This document shows positions 1 through 12,137 of a stretch of DNA of 64,000 nucleotides, one piece after another. Positions within the stretch are counted from its first letter, which is position 1. Each line of letters opens with the position of its first letter. Both the position numbers and the translations under genes were made by a program. Below the pieces are notes generated by a model, which saw only the letters and a program-made list of their open reading frames with translations, was not told the DNA's origin and did no database searches. Source of the DNA: Onchocerca volvulus (Eukaryota; Nematoda; Chromadorea; Rhabditida; Onchocercidae); NCBI GenBank assembly GCA_000499405.2, contig HG738136.1, positions 2,148,646-2,212,645 on the forward strand, written 5' to 3'.

Positions 1-732
1 ATTGAAACGAATTACCTGTGTCGAAGAAGTTTAAGTAAAAAAAAAAAAAGAAGAAAAAAACGATGCATCCGCCAGATATTAGCATTTTTAAACAAACCGT
101 CGCAAATGAGGTTTTCAATTTTTTTTTTTTATTTTTTTAGACAAAACTTTCTAACAAATATAATTTTTGATTTCTTACAGAAAATATGGCAAAACTATTG
201 ATTAGCATAAATTATAAATTTCATTCATGAATTAACAATTTGATATTAATATGTAAACAAAATGTTATTTCCCGCAATCAAACATACCAATAATTCCTGT
301 TTAGTTACATTTTTCTGTCAACATGTTTTTGTACGATTTTTATTCAAAATTTGCCTGAAATAAAGTTTAAAATTCGAAATATTAGTTGAAATTTGTTGAA
401 TTGTTTTAAAAAAAATTTCAATTTTGCTAGTTTTAGTTGAACCTGAAATTTTGTTGTTGTTAAATTTTTTTGTTTTCAAGTTACGAATATCAATAATATC
501 TCAACATGATTCCAAAATTATACTGAGAATTTGATAAAGGAAAAATATGATTAGAAATATTTTAATGGTAATTATTAGAAAATATAACTTAAAAACTTGA
601 AATATATATAAATAGATTGAAATTGTCAAATTATGGTACTAATAGATGATTTGAAAAACACGTGAAATTAAAATTCATTGAGTAACTTTTTATCATTGTT
701 TTGAAAATCAATAATTTTTTTTTTTAAAAAAA

Positions 733-763
<31 letters not shown>

Positions 764-1363
764 GTATACAATGAAAAAAAAAAAGAGGAAAAAGGTTTGA
801 ATGAATGAAATGAAAAATTGATGATAGTTACAAGGTGACAAATTTTAAGCCAAAATTTCGATGTTTCGTTTCGTTTCGTGCAAAATGCAAAATTTTCGCA
901 CCAATTTTAGCGATCATTCTTTTGCGTCTTTGTAAAACTTGGAGGACAAGTTGATTGCAGGTGAAAGATATTTGATCATCAAAATGCTCTAATTAAAACA
1001 ATCAGACAGACAAATAATTAGTCAGCTATTTTGATGGAATTGTTACCAAATAGCCTGCGGGTATTTGCTCAGATGGTTTATTTGTTACGAATTTTAGAAT
1101 TCAGATGGTTTATTTGTTACGAATTTTACTATTACACCGTTCACCTGTTACTAACCTTTACCTTTTTGACAAAATTTTTCACCTCAATTTCATTTCACCT
1201 AACCTTCCTTTTACTATTCTTATCACCTGTCTACTCCAATCTTTATCAGCAATCATCATCAACTCTAAGCATTCATTCATTGATATCTGATAATTTATGA
1301 TAGTTGATTCGAATTATTTGAATTCCTCCGATTATTACTGTCAAATTGCTGTTTAAATTTATG
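1..1363. other. AT-rich non-coding flank
   Basis: No gene is supported here. The stretch is AT-rich with long A and T runs (for example 712-765, where T, A and T runs follow one another and could fold back). Open frames at 1031-1300 consist largely of hydrophobic low-complexity codons and run across a short tandem duplication, so they are treated as chance. The right end may be promoter or 5' untranslated DNA for the CAS gene if its first exon is the one proposed at 1420. Confidence 0.5.
1070..1128. repeat. 32-bp tandem duplication
   Basis: Two almost perfect copies of a 32-bp unit beginning CAGATGGTTTATTTG lie head to tail (1070-1101 and 1102-1128, the second slightly short). This is one of many recent short tandem duplications in the window. 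Confidence 0.85.
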
Positions 1364-1419
1364 CAGGATCACATTTTTGGAAATTAAATCAAATCAATTA
1401 TTTAATCAATCCGAAAATT

Positions 1420-1446
1420 ATGGTTTTATTTCGCATAAAAGATATG
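1420..1446 (+). CDS. candidate first exon of the CAS gene
   Basis: An ATG at 1420 opens nine codons (MVLFRIKDM) that end exactly at a perfect GTAAGT donor (1447) in phase 0, the phase required by the SH3 exon at 11887. An acceptor-like ATGCAG ends at 1366, a plausible spliced-leader site 53 bases before the ATG. The resulting N-terminus, a short leader straight into the SH3 domain, matches the family pattern (vertebrate CAS proteins have only a few residues before the SH3). The intron would be about 10.4 kb. The exon is tiny, so chance is quite possible; the ORF at 5498-5833 is a competing phase-0 first exon. Confidence 0.3.
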
Positions 1447-3020
1447 GTAAGTTATAGTTTACAACTTTTTTAATAAGGTTTAATTTTAAAGTTTTCAAAC
1501 TTAGACGAATTTACAATGTTCATTAAAGAAACATAATGATTCATCATCTTTTTCTGAAATGTAACCTAAAATCACTTTCTTAAATTAAAATTAAAATTGG
1601 AAATAATTTATGCAATTTTTCCAACCTTTCATTCTTCTATTTTTTTCCTTCTAAAACTTAATTAAAAACGAATTATGTGTACCTCTGAAATTTATCAAAT
1701 TTCATCAAATCTAGCAAATTTCGATTCTTACGAGCTTTAATTAAATAATTACCTCATTTGCGTAAGTCTCAATCTCTATTAAGAATTTGCTAACCAAAAA
1801 TATTCGAATTTTTGATTTCTTTTCTACCTTTACTTTCCGTTTAAAAAAAGAAATAAAATTCATTTAAAATTCGATATATCATTTGGGAAAATGCTCATAT
1901 ATCTTATTTTGAATAATATAAATAATAATTAAATGAATTTCTCATTAATCCAATTCATTTTTAAATTTCAATTATTCACAGTACTCTAGAAAGAAGGATT
2001 AAATTTCAGGTAGAATCTGATAGAATTTCAGAATTCGATCTCATCATCTCAAAAGTTTTTGAATCATAATTTTAAGCCTAAAAATAAGCTAATAAAACGA
2101 ATAAAACAGTGCTATTCAAATGGCATGAAATATTTTAAAATGTTGAAATCCTTATAAAATGCCAAAATATTTGAAAAGAAAAAGTGGCCAATTCTCTATT
2201 ATAGCCAAGAGAAATTTGAATATTCTGAATATTTTGCTAAATATTTTTGCTCGATTATTTTTTGTTAAATATTTGACCTTTTTGCGTTATCTGTTCAGAA
2301 ATATTCATTGAAATCTTCTTTATCAAGTTTCATTGTTTGTTTTCGAAAAAACAACAAAACATCGATATTTTGATTTTAAAATCCTTTAAAAAAGAATTTC
2401 TAACAAAAAAAAAATTATAAAAATTGCATTTAAAAATTCAATTTTAAGTAAAATTTTTCGTTTTTATATTAATTTGTATATATACATAAATAAAAAAAAA
2501 GAAGAGAAAAAGTTTAGAAACATCTGCTCATTAATTAGGAGAATATAATTAATTGCTAAAGTAATTAAGCATAAATCATTACTTCCTCTTTTGCTCTTTT
2601 TTTTTCGTAATCATTGGAATTATTAATCCTAATTAATTAATTAATTGATAATCCTCAAAATAGCTATCATGAATTAATGGATACAGTTTTGAATGGTACT
2701 TGCATTTGATTTTTGTTCAACTTTTTCTTTTACTTTAAAAAAAAAAGGGAATTTTTTCGACGACCAAATTTGATTGATTTAAATTTACAAATTTTTAATC
2801 TTTCACCTTCTATTGATTGAATTTAGAAAATTTAATTTCACTAAAATTGGATGGAATTTATTTCATTCATTTAAAAAAATCATTCATTATAAATTTAAAT
2901 AAAATTTTTAAAAAAAAGAAAAATTTAATCAAAATTTCACTTAATTATCGTAATCATTATGTTGATCTTTTTTTTTTAATTATTGGAAAATGAAATTAAA
3001 TCAAAAGATCTGTTGGGAAA

Positions 3021-3051
3021 ACTGTAATTCTGCAATCCGTAGAATTACAGT
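3021..3051. other. perfect 11-bp inverted repeat (hairpin)
   Basis: ACTGTAATTCT at 3021-3031 is followed by a 9-base loop and its exact reverse complement at 3041-3051. It could form a stem-loop in RNA or a cruciform. It is too short for a typical miRNA precursor, and no function is claimed. Confidence 0.6.
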
Positions 3052-5058
3052 AACATCCATCTTCGTTCACATATTAATTATATATTAATATAAAAAGTAA
3101 GAAAAGAATTTAATAACTTATGTATTAACTATAATAAAGTAATTATAATATGAAGGAATAGGATGAAACTTAAGAGAATTAATACAGAATATAAGAAATA
3201 GAAATTAATTATCGATTAAAAAATACTCATATATAATATAAAGCAAAAAATGAATTACATGTGTTCTATAAAATAAGCATTAATTGATGTAAAATTAATT
3301 GATGTGAATCCAAGAAAGTATTGATCAGATTATTATTCTCTGATAGTAAGTATAAAATAAAGATAAAATTTGAAATTATTAACTCAATTAAGACTTTCTA
3401 TAATTGGAATTGTTTAACAATTCAAATTCACTATGAATAATTTATTTATCTTTAGGGTTATTTCCTGAATTTTTAATGAAATTTGAAGTTGCGAAAAAAT
3501 TTGCTTACTTTTATTGTAATAATAACTTAATTTGAACTCAATTAACCATATGATTATAGTACTTTTGAAAATGACATATTGTCATTGAACAATTTTTTAA
3601 AATTAATTAAATTTTTTCAAAAAAAAAATTCTGATTTCGAAAATTTCGCAAAATTTTTACGAAAATTTAACAGTTGTTTGTTTAAATACTTCAAAAAGAA
3701 GAAAAGATGCTAATGTGAAATAATATTTTGTTATGAGGAATATTTCATCTCTTATAGGGCTCAAATTACTTGAAGCAAAAAAAAAAAGGAAAAAAAAAGA
3801 AAAAAAACTTTGAAGAATGATTTTAGCTAAAATTTTGTGGAAACTATTAAATTTGAGTTTAGGATAAGCTAAACGATTGTTTCTTCCTAAATTTCGTTAT
3901 TCTAAATTTTTTATCAACTTTTTTTGTTGTTAAATATCGATTTTTTGTAACATTTTTCGTTTTCAAACTGATTTCCATTTTTCGTCGCTTTACCATCATA
4001 ATGATAGTAATATGCAAATTTATGAAATTTATCAATGAACGATAGAATATGATGAATCTTTCATATAAAAAAATAAACGAATTGATAATTTTTTTCAATT
4101 TTAATTTCGCATTTATGATACATTATTATTAAATCATTTTATCATCTTTTTTATCTTCAAATTTCATAATTAATTGTGATTTAATCACAGAATTTCATAT
4201 TTCGAAAAAATTTAAGATCAATTTTTTTTTCAAATTCCTACTTCTACAAACTCTTGAACGTTCGAGTAAAGTTTACATTTAAATTATAATTTTCCAATTT
4301 TTCATTTCAAATTGCAGAATTTCATAGTTTGAAAGAGTTTTCAGCGAATTTTTAAGTTTAATCAAAATTATTCGAAAAAAATTACAACCAAGAAAAAAAG
4401 AAATTTGAAAAATCTGTTTAAGACCTATCATTTGATGTCATCTTTTATGCAATTAAATAAGCAAAAGAATATTTAATTTATGCAAAATATGCTAAAATCT
4501 TACAAATTTGCCAAATTTTCGAGCTTTTCAATTTAAATTCAATTTTATAATTTCAGAATTTTAAACAATTTTGTTTGTTCAAGTTCAGTTTTATAATTTG
4601 AAAACTTTTTTAAATAATCTAAATGTATGCTTTGAAATGATGCTCTTTCATATGGCCTTAATTTTAATAAACGAAAATGTTTATTTAAAAAAAATTTTGG
4701 ACAGTTTAAAATATTTCCTTTTTTTTTTTTATTTTCCCAATGGCATATAAGTAAATATCAAAAATTAAAAATACGGCCAGACAAATATACTTGGCTCTTT
4801 TTTTCTCCACTCGTTCGATTTTACTTGGCTCATTAAATAAGATTTCAAAATTTTAACAAATTACTTATAAATTAAATAAATCTATATCATGTAAGCATTA
4901 CATACATAATACCTATTCATTATCTTATTTTCCTTAAAAAAAAAAAAAAAATTGATCTTTTACAAAAGTAATTTGAAGTAATTAAAAAGTAATTAAAAAT
5001 GAAAGTAATTTACACATTCTGAAATTGAAATTAAATTGAAAGAAATAAAAAAGCAAAT

Positions 5059-5179
5059 TTTTTCTTTCTTTTTTAAATTAAATTTTAATTCTTTCAATTA
5101 GAAAACATTACATTCAAATTTTTCTTTCTTTTTTAAATTAAATTTTAATTCTTTCAATTAGAAAACATTACATTCAAAT
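5059..5179. repeat. perfect 60-bp tandem duplication
   Basis: The 60 bases from 5059 recur without a mismatch from 5119. The absence of divergence suggests a recent duplication (or an assembly effect). Confidence 0.9.
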
Positions 5180-5497
5180 AAACATGAATAATATTGAAAA
5201 ATATAAGAAAAATTCAATTTATTTTCATTCATTAACTTGAAATAATTCCTTTTTTTCTTCTTGAAATTTATACGATAAAAATATGAATATTTCGTATTTA
5301 ATTAAAATATGCTCAGAAAATTCTTTTGGATTTTATGGAAATAGAATCAATAATAAAATTATTCCTTACGCTTAGTTTTCTTCAGCTTTTTTTTTCCTCT
5401 CATATAAAATTATACAAAATTGTCATAATATCCGTTCCATTTTTCAACATAAATTTCGTTTTTTTTTTTTTTTTTTGATTGAAATTTTCGAAATTCT

Positions 5498-5842
5498 ATG
5501 ATTCGATCGAAATTTCATAGCATCAAAGAAGGACAAATGAAATCATTCATAAGTTATTATATAAATGATTTTTTGAAAAATCATTTCAACAAATTCATTC
5601 GCTTCGTTTTATCGATTAGTAATAGCAAAATGCTAGTACGACGATTTCCTGGTAAATTTCGAAAATTTTTGGAAAAATTTATTCGTCGAACATTGAATTC
5701 GATCAATCGAAATTCTGATATCAAACGTTCTCATTCGAATATTTATTTTTTTCGCCAAAATTGCAATCATTTTATTCCAATCTGTATTGCAATCGTCTGT
5801 TTCATACGATTCATGATCTGGAAGATTAGTCGAGTAAGTTAG
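5498..5842 (+). CDS. orphan 114-aa ORF, basic with a C-terminal membrane segment
   Basis: An ATG at 5498 opens 114 codons, unusually long for DNA this rich in A+T and not made of poly-T. Its base composition resembles exons, with many CGA/CGT arginine codons. The protein is strongly basic (RRFPGKFRKF, FIRRTLNSINR) and has one hydrophobic segment near residues 91-108 (FIPICIAIVCFIRFMIW), suggesting a tail-anchored or signal-anchor topology. The frame also meets a perfect GTAAGT donor at 5834 in phase 0, so 5498-5833 could instead be an alternative first exon spliced to the SH3 exon at 11887. I do not recognise a family. No acceptor was seen just upstream. A chance ORF is possible. Confidence 0.3.
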   Translation: MIRSKFHSIKEGQMKSFISYYINDFLKNHFNKFIRFVLSISNSKMLVRRFPGKFRKFLEKFIRRTLNSINRNSDIKRSHSNIYFFRQNCNHFIPICIAIVCFIRFMIWKISRVS

Positions 5843-5844
5843 TT

Positions 5845-6115
5845 ATTCCGAAATATTTTGATAGAATTACATTTATCCTGAAATATCTGATAAAATGATA
5901 AGAAAAAATAAATTTGCCCCAGAATTCTTCCCAAAAAATCTGATAATTTGATAAAAAAACATTTGTTCGAGAATATCTGATAACGATGATAGAAAGTATT
6001 TATCCGGAAATATTTGATAACATCAATAAAAGATGTATATTTATTCAAAATATCTGATAATTATGATAAATATATTTGTTCCAGAATACTTGATAACGTG
6101 ATAAAAAATATAAAA
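5845..6115. repeat. degenerate tandem repeat, about 45-bp unit
   Basis: About six imperfect units share a core like GAATATCTGATAACGTGATA followed by A-rich DNA and TATTTGTTC. The related motifs TATCCGG and CTGATAA recur at 19733-19880 in another intron, so the unit may belong to a dispersed simple repeat. Confidence 0.7.
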
Positions 6116-9100
6116 ATTAATTTGCATATTATCAAAAATCGCTTATCTTGAATTTTTTTAGAGATCTCGCGATACTTCAGGAAATCTCAGTCATTCATTC
6201 TTCATCCTTTAGAAAATAGGATGAATTTTAAAAGTACAGAATGCTAATGAAATTCTAAATTAACCATTAATTTATCAACTTTTATTCTTTTAAGAATTGA
6301 AATTTCAATGTGTAACTTACATTTAATTAAGTTTATGTCTTTGAAATTACTTAAGAAATATTCGAATTATAATTGCTAATTAATTGTCGTTAATTAGTCA
6401 CACTTACCAATTAATGGTTGAGTTTTAGAGAATGAATTGTCCGATTCGACAAACTGGTCAATAATAGTAGTATTCATCTCACTTCAGCAAATGACCAATT
6501 TGTTGCATTCCCATCTGATATATGACAAGTTTGATACAATTGCTCCATTCATTTCATCAAATACCAATTAGGGCAATCAAGCAAATCATTATCATTATCA
6601 TTCGTTATCACTCCTTATCATTACTATGACAAGAAAATCTCGGGAAAAAGTTGAATGAGAGATAAAAATGATTACACAACAAACGTGATAATCGATGGAA
6701 AAAATAAAGAAAAAAAAAGAAGAACGAAAGATAATCGATGAATTTTGCTCAAAAATTTGATCACAAAAATTGATCGATTTTATTCATCGAATTGATCGCT
6801 TTTCGTTGTCGCAATTAAATTTTTTTGAAATTTAAAAATCCTTTTTTTTTTCGCATTGTTTGCTTGAAAAGGAATAAATAACGGATAAATGAATTAGTCT
6901 ACTACCTTTTACTTAATCCATTTACAGATATAATTTCCAAGTTTGATTAACTTAATTAGATTAAGTTTCTATGACTTTTTACTTATTAAGCCTGATAAAC
7001 CTGATAAAATGATATCAGTTATGATGTAAATCAGGAAGAAATAACGAAATATTTTATATTCTTTCATTCTTTGTTGTTATTTCTTTTTGTTTTACCATAT
7101 TTTCATGCGATTTTTTTTCTTGCAATCTCATAAATAATTTAACCTTTTCTCGTATTTCTTAACCCAAATCGAATAATTCGACTTAAATCTTAGCTTTTTC
7201 GGATTTCAATTCGGCTATTTTACTTATTCACATTTCTTTTTTTCAATTTTATTATGTTTTTTTAAAGAAAATATGGATGTTTGTTTGCCTTTCTGAAAGC
7301 TTTTCGCATAGAATACAATAATTATTCTCGTTAAGAATAATTTTTTTTTAAATGATTTTTTCATTTTTTTAGTTTTTTATTTTTTTTTTCATTACATTTC
7401 ATTGTTTAAAAATTATTTTGAAAATTCATTACGATTAATTTTCGTAAATATCTCGAATTATCTATTTATATTATTAAGATGACGATCAAAAGGACTTCTG
7501 TTTCATGCAATCATTATTTTTACTAAAAATGGTAATAAATTAATAAATGATATCAGAAGATTGATACTTTTGTAAGCATAATATAATTTTGAATTAAAAA
7601 AATTGAAATATACCTTTGAATTTTAAATAATTAAATTTGTGATTGAATTCTGGTATCATCAAAGTAGCAATATATTTAAGAAAAAGAAAAATCAATATTT
7701 TCAATTATCAAATTTATCAAATGATCTATGTTAAAAACGAAAAATAAAGATAATTATTATTAAATTAGAAAGAATGAAAATGTCATTTCAATCTTTATTA
7801 ATATCATCAAATCCATCATTCTAACCTCTATATAATTAGTTCCTTTTACGATTTCCTTTAACCGATCGCGCGATTTCACCTACGATTGACCTTGGATCAT
7901 CGTTGTAACCGCACAATACAACCTTTCAATTCCCGCATTTCTTATTTTCTCTTCATCATATCTTCATATTCCTTTTTATAATCCATTATACGAAATTTCA
8001 CTTATATATAGTTTTTTTTCTGTTCATGAAAAAATTCCTTCGATCAATATTTAAAATTGAATTTTGTACTTTTTTTTTTCGGCCGATTTTTTAATTTTTC
8101 CAAGGCAATTTTAGATTATGGGAATGAATAATTGGGCTGTTTACTGGTTTTTAGTAGAACAACATTTAGAATTGGAGGAAATTGCCTGTTTTATCCTAAA
8201 ATGACCATTTTTTTTTTTTTTTTTGAAAAATGATTAAATTCTTCAATCAATAATACATACCATTGCTTAAAAGTACGAAAAAAAAAGATGGAAATTCAAA
8301 ATTGGGTCAACAAAAAGGGCAATTAACGCATTTACAAAATGTTTTCAAATGAAATATGCCATTAGTTTTATATTTTATATGAAATTTTTAAAATTTTGTT
8401 TAAATTAAAAGACACAATTTTTTCTATCTTAACAATATCAAATCACAAAATTATATCAAATATTCCTTTTTTTTTTTTTTTACAAGCAATATATTTGTTT
8501 TTTTGTCGACATTTCTTAAGTTATATGACATCATATTATCCGAAATTATATTTGAATTGAAAGATTAATAATCTACCAATCTTTTTTTTAATAAATTTCC
8601 AAAAATTGATAATTATTAATTCTTTAATTAAAAGAAAGGATACACTAATAAATAGCAATATTTCATGAATCAGATTTTGATCACAGCATATAAATTATAT
8701 TTAGAATTCTCTTCAATCTTTAATTATCAATTCATTGAATTATAATAAATCAGTTTTTTGATTAAGAAAAAGAATTTAATAACTAGTAGTTATTTTTCGA
8801 AAACTGGATTCAGAATCACGATATTTTGATGTCTTTTGGTTTATTTATTTATTTATTTCTTTTTTGAATTAAATTAAATTATGGACAAATTGTGAGTTTT
8901 TTTGGAATTTCAAACTTTCAAAATTTCATGCCATTCCAATGCAAAGCTTCCTTATAATTTGACAATTATCAATGATCAATTCTCGATTGGAAAGAATTCT
9001 CAATTTAGTTGTGTGTCGTGATCGGAAGCCAATTCCTTGTCCGATCTGTCAATTTAAGCAATTTTTTGGGCCTAGTTGATACTTGGCTCTAGGATAGCTT

Positions 9101-9169
9101 GGAAATTACTATGTTATAGGCAAAAATAGTATTTCGTTCTCGAGAATTTTTTTTGCAATAGTAATCAAG
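6116..9169. other. non-coding stretch
   Basis: No gene seen. A slightly GC-richer patch lies at 7850-7940, containing GATCGCGCGATT (imperfect palindrome) and CCTTGGATCATCG. The rest is AT-rich with T runs at 8207-8224 and 8466-8482 and a short TTTA microsatellite near 8838-8860. Confidence 0.4.
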
Positions 9170-9181
9170 TTATTGTTGAAT

Positions 9182-9358
9182 GCACGACAAACATATAGGA
9201 ATGAAGCGAGACACATTCGCCGGTTTAATTACCCAAGTTTGAGGTAATTGAATGTTTCGGCCCAGAGTTTCGGCTGCTGTGGCTTGAAGTAAAATTTTGG
9301 AACGTCCTGCCATCAACGGAACAACAAGTGTTCCTGTGTAAACGAGTAGCGAAAACAT
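9182..9358 (-). CDS. orphan small ORF with signal-peptide-like start
   Basis: On the minus strand an ATG at 9358 opens about 60 codons (longer by 10 if the ATG at 9388 is used). The first 15-20 residues are hydrophobic (MFSLLVYTGTLVVPLMAG), like a signal peptide, followed by a hydrophilic stretch. The ATG lies 2 bases after AATTACAG, a possible splice or trans-splice acceptor, and a GTAATT donor-like site follows the codons for PQTW, so this could be a single exon of an unseen minus-strand gene. The DNA from about 9000 to 9390 is clearly richer in GC than its surroundings. I do not recognise the product. Confidence 0.25.
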
Positions 9359-9388
9359 TACTGTAATTGCGTTTTTTCGTTCAATCAA

Positions 9389-11886
9389 AGAATTAGCGAT
9401 TATTGATGAGAGTTTTGTAAAGAGAATTTGTATTCGTAAAATAATGCATTATTTACAATTCATTCATTTATTTAAACAGGTAGTGAAAAATCGAAATACA
9501 ATCCAAATTTTCCTAAGCCAACAATTGCCAATGGCAGATAGCCAATGATTATTATGAATATGATTTAGTTGGATATTATATGTTCAAATAGAATGATTAT
9601 AGCAATATTTATTTCGTACTGTAACAAGTTTTCCAAATAATTACAAATCAAGCATTCACTAAATGAAACCTGATTTATTTTTACCGGTTTATTTTCTCTT
9701 CTCCACCATATACTAAAATTCTAAATTTAGTTTTCATTCAGTTTATTTTTTTTTTTTTTAGAGAAATAAAATTTTATTGATTTCCAAAGAAAAAAAAAAA
9801 GTAAAATTTCCTTTTAAATAAGCGATTCGAGTATAAGTTGTAAATTTCATTAGCATTATCTCAAAGGAAAATTAGCCATTTAAAATTTATGGTCCGTATC
9901 CTGTTTTCTCCTTCCTATTTGATTAAAGATTGGTTAATTAGGAGAAGAGGAAAAGAGGTGAGGAAGAATTAGAAATACAAACAGTTGTTAATTGAATTTC
10001 ATAAAAATGAAATATGCAGAAAAGAAAATCTATTTTTTAATTAGCCATCATTCTGCAAATAAATAACTGATCAAACATGTGGATAGATCAAAAGATGAAT
10101 AAAATGTGGACAAGTAAACATTTTAGAAATAAATTATAAATTTATAATTATATTTTATAAATTATTTTCTCAACCATTAGCTTATTCTTCGCTGTTGTAA
10201 AAGAAAAAAAGTCAGCTGTTACGGATAAAATTTTTGCGCGAAACATTTGGTATTAACTGGAAATTTTTGCGATCGATCAATAAATTAATAGCCATAGGTC
10301 ATTTGCGAATATTTCTTAGCTTCGACAGCGGAAAGTTTTAGTTAATTGTTTCCGGCAAGCAATATTTGCCTATTGCTCCGAAAATTTATTATTTTCTTAT
10401 AGTGTCAAATATATTATTTCACGTTATCATACTTTTTTGCATTCTTTTTTACGATTAAATTTACGTGGGATTGCATTGTTCAAATGATCTTCGTGATATG
10501 ACCTATATTGACGTGACCCTTAAGATTACGTGTATAGTGACATGACCTTAGAAGTACGTGATAAATTTTTATAATTTAGCGATTGAATTGAATTTTTTTA
10601 AATCCGAAATAAAAATGAATGCTATAAATTTGTGTTAAATAATAGAAATTAAGAATGACATATTAAATTAAATTAAAGAAAACTAATTTTTAAAAAAAAT
10701 GAAAATTTTATAAAATTTCAATGAAAAATTTGAAATAAGAGAAGAGAAAAAGAAATTTTTTCTATCTTTTTGTTTTGTTATCAGGAATTACATGCGTATG
10801 GAAATTATTTCATCAATTTTTCGTTTATTTGTAAAAAAAGAAAGAATTGGAAAAATTGATATGATTTTTTTCTTTTTTTCGAAATTAAATTTGATTGGGC
10901 AATATATTTCGTCATTTTTGTTTGCTTTTTAGAAAAAAAGGAGGAAAAAAACAGCTTTTTACATACCTTTCTTCCCACATTTTTCCCTATCATACTTTTA
11001 TTTAATCACATCTGTTCACATTTGTCACCATCAATATATTTCATCTTAAATGGCAATATTTGTTATTCAAATTGAAGAATTTTGTTTTCAAAATGGTCGA
11101 AACAACTGTTTAATGTTTTATTAAGCTAATATGCAAATGAGCGATAGAAAGAATGAAAGAAAAAAACTTAAGAGGTATTTTTCTGAGGTCAAGATGTCAC
11201 TTAAAATCGCATAATTACTACACATAAAAGTTGAATAACGAACAGAATTAATGAAACGTAAATTAATTAATGAGAAATGTTAATGGATGAATGAAAATGG
11301 CAATTTACGATACAAATGGGTGGTTAGGTGCATCTCGTAAAATGTTTTTATTTTTCGACTTGTTTTTTTTTTTTTTCTTTTTTTTTCAAAAATCCTCGTT
11401 AAATTTAACAATGACTTTTGGTCCTTCAAATTTGACTTATTCTAAATATGCATATACGTATATTTTTCTATATTTTAGCATTGTCCAATTCACAACATGT
11501 AGATATATCTGTGTAAAATTCTCCAATACTTTGACATAATGTATACTTTGCGTGAACTTTGCACTTTATCGAATGATTTTTGATGTAAAATTATTGTCGT
11601 CAAAATTACAAAATTCGCTTCCATTAGCCAAACAGCAGATATGACTGGTGTAAAAAGTATATAAAGAAAAAAAAAAATAATAATTGATACTAATTATCTT
11701 ATCTAATCGATAAAAATGATCGCGTATTTTGCGATTATCTTGAATTAAATAATGGTTTATTTACCTGATCAATAAACAATATTTTCCGGTTATCTCGAAT
11801 TAAATTCCGGAATTGTATAAATTAAATTGCCTATCCTTTTATTCAATAAAAAAGAAAAATTCCAGAATTTAAAAAATAAATTACAG
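9389..11886. other. non-coding stretch before the SH3 exon
   Basis: No coding signal is seen. A patch at about 10200-10400 is richer in GC (GCGCGAAACATT, CGATCGATC, TTCCGGCAAGC), and a cluster of TGACCT and ACGTG motifs lies at 10450-10565. The stretch ends at the TTACAG acceptor of the SH3 exon. Confidence 0.4.
10450..10565. promoter_or_regulatory. cluster of TGACC and ACGTG motifs, candidate enhancer
   Basis: About 110 bases hold two TGACCT and one TGACCC (reverse complement of the nuclear-receptor half site AGGTCA), a GACGTGAC, and four ACGTG or CGTGATA motifs, in a roughly repeated order. This density stands out in AT-rich DNA. Enhancer function is inference only. Confidence 0.25.
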
Positions 11887-12092
11887 GTTGGCGTAGCGCA
11901 AGCGATTTACGATAATCAAGCCGAATGGCCTGACGAATTAGCATTTGAACGAGGCGAAATTTTACGTGTTCTTAACGAACGACCTTGTAAGTTTCTTTTT
12001 TTTTCTTTCTCTTTTAATTTTTCTTTTACAAAATTTTCCGCCGATAATGTTTATTTATTTATTTACTTATTCATTATTATTTATTATTATTA

Positions 12093-12137
<45 letters not shown>

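Larger units (their letters stand above)
1447..5497. other. non-coding stretch, probably intron 1 or 5' flank of CAS
   Basis: I see no coding signal on either strand. The sequence is about three-quarters A+T with many TTAATTAA-like palindromes and A/T runs. It contains one clean hairpin (3021-3051) and a perfect 60-bp tandem duplication (5059-5179), listed separately. Confidence 0.5.

Noticed and set aside
1031..1300. 89-codon hydrophobic frame
   Set aside because: It crosses a tandem duplication, has pyrimidine-rich low-complexity sequence and no gene context.
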